Of a stretch of DNA of 22,543 bases, positions 22,468 to 22,543 are shown one piece after another; within the stretch, counting starts at the first letter, position 1, and every line of letters begins with the position of its first letter. Source of the DNA: Prevotellamassilia sp. (GTDB taxonomy: Bacteria; Bacteroidota; Bacteroidia; Bacteroidales; Bacteroidaceae); the NCBI GenBank assembly GCA_009775705.1, contig VSQE01000036.1, positions 1 through 22,543 on the forward strand, read 5' to 3'. The notes beneath the pieces were generated by a model that saw nothing but the letters and a program-made list of their open reading frames with translations, was not told the origin of the DNA and ran no database searches. The translations under genes were made by a program, and so were the position numbers.

Positions 22468-22543
22468 CTCCCCCCGTCCTCCGGGATTGTTTCCGTTGCG
22501 TTAGATTGGAAACGATTTCGGGGTCCGTCTCTCCCCTGAGGAA

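Noticed and set aside
1..22543. tRNA, rRNA, CRISPR arrays, transposases and attachment sites
   Set aside because: I saw no cloverleaf-like gene, regular spacer-repeat array, transposase or integrase motif anywhere in the window.

Overview
The window looks like a chromosomal segment of a Bacteroidota genome, most likely order Bacteroidales. Promoters of the Bacteroides type (TTTG or TTG near -33, TAnnTTTG near -7) occur in front of many genes and Shine-Dalgarno sequences are almost absent. The family content also fits: a GLUG-repeat lipoprotein, an OmpA-like major porin, an HU-HIG type DNA-binding protein, DUF3467, a DUF3244-like secreted protein, a C10 peptidase with a T9SS-like tail, and meso-diaminopimelate dehydrogenase. 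Most genes look moderately GC-rich, but 1-2270 and about 13,330-14,260 are visibly AT-richer. The genus cannot be fixed from this window.

Layout. 1-1876: an elaborate structured leader (strong promoter, possible switch hairpin, Shine-Dalgarno plus a four-codon ORF, about 120-nt long hairpin) followed by a GLUG lipoprotein. 2271-3335: a secreted Ntn-type choloylglycine-hydrolase/penicillin-V-acylase family amidase. 3421-4992 (-): a GH63/trehalase-like glycosidase. 5097-8619 (-): the str operon rpsL-rpsG-fusA-rpsJ, ended by an intrinsic terminator just after rpsJ, so the S10-operon genes that normally follow are not here. 8828-9535 (+): a SAM methyltransferase, divergent from rpsL. 9642-9971 (-): DUF3467. 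10226-11377 (+): an OmpA-family porin. 11509-11928 (-): an HU-like protein. 12313-13906 (-): three small secreted or unknown ORFs, the first two possibly one gene split at an AT dinucleotide run. 14264-15967 (+): a TPR/membrane/HTH regulator, divergent from that trio across a region packed with repeated operator-like motifs. 15968-16505: an orphan promoter-terminator unit (candidate small RNA), phased A-tract repeats and the peptidase terminator. 16506-19031 (-): a C10 (streptopain-type) peptidase. 19224-20126 (+): diaminopimelate dehydrogenase. 20207-22414 (-): a GH36 alpha-galactosidase.

How the parts may work together. The str operon and ddh are housekeeping (translation; lysine and peptidoglycan precursor supply). 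The surface and secreted proteins (GLUG lipoprotein, amidase, two glycosidases, OmpA, peptidase) fit a gut commensal handling host and dietary polymers. The secreted trio, the TPR-HTH regulator and the C10 peptidase are adjacent and may form one regulated secretion or proteolysis module; that link is inference. The strongest unexplained signals are the 5' leader at 150-415, the repeat-rich divergent control region at 13907-14263, the AT-run junction at 13562-13573, and the orphan transcription unit at 16086-16168.
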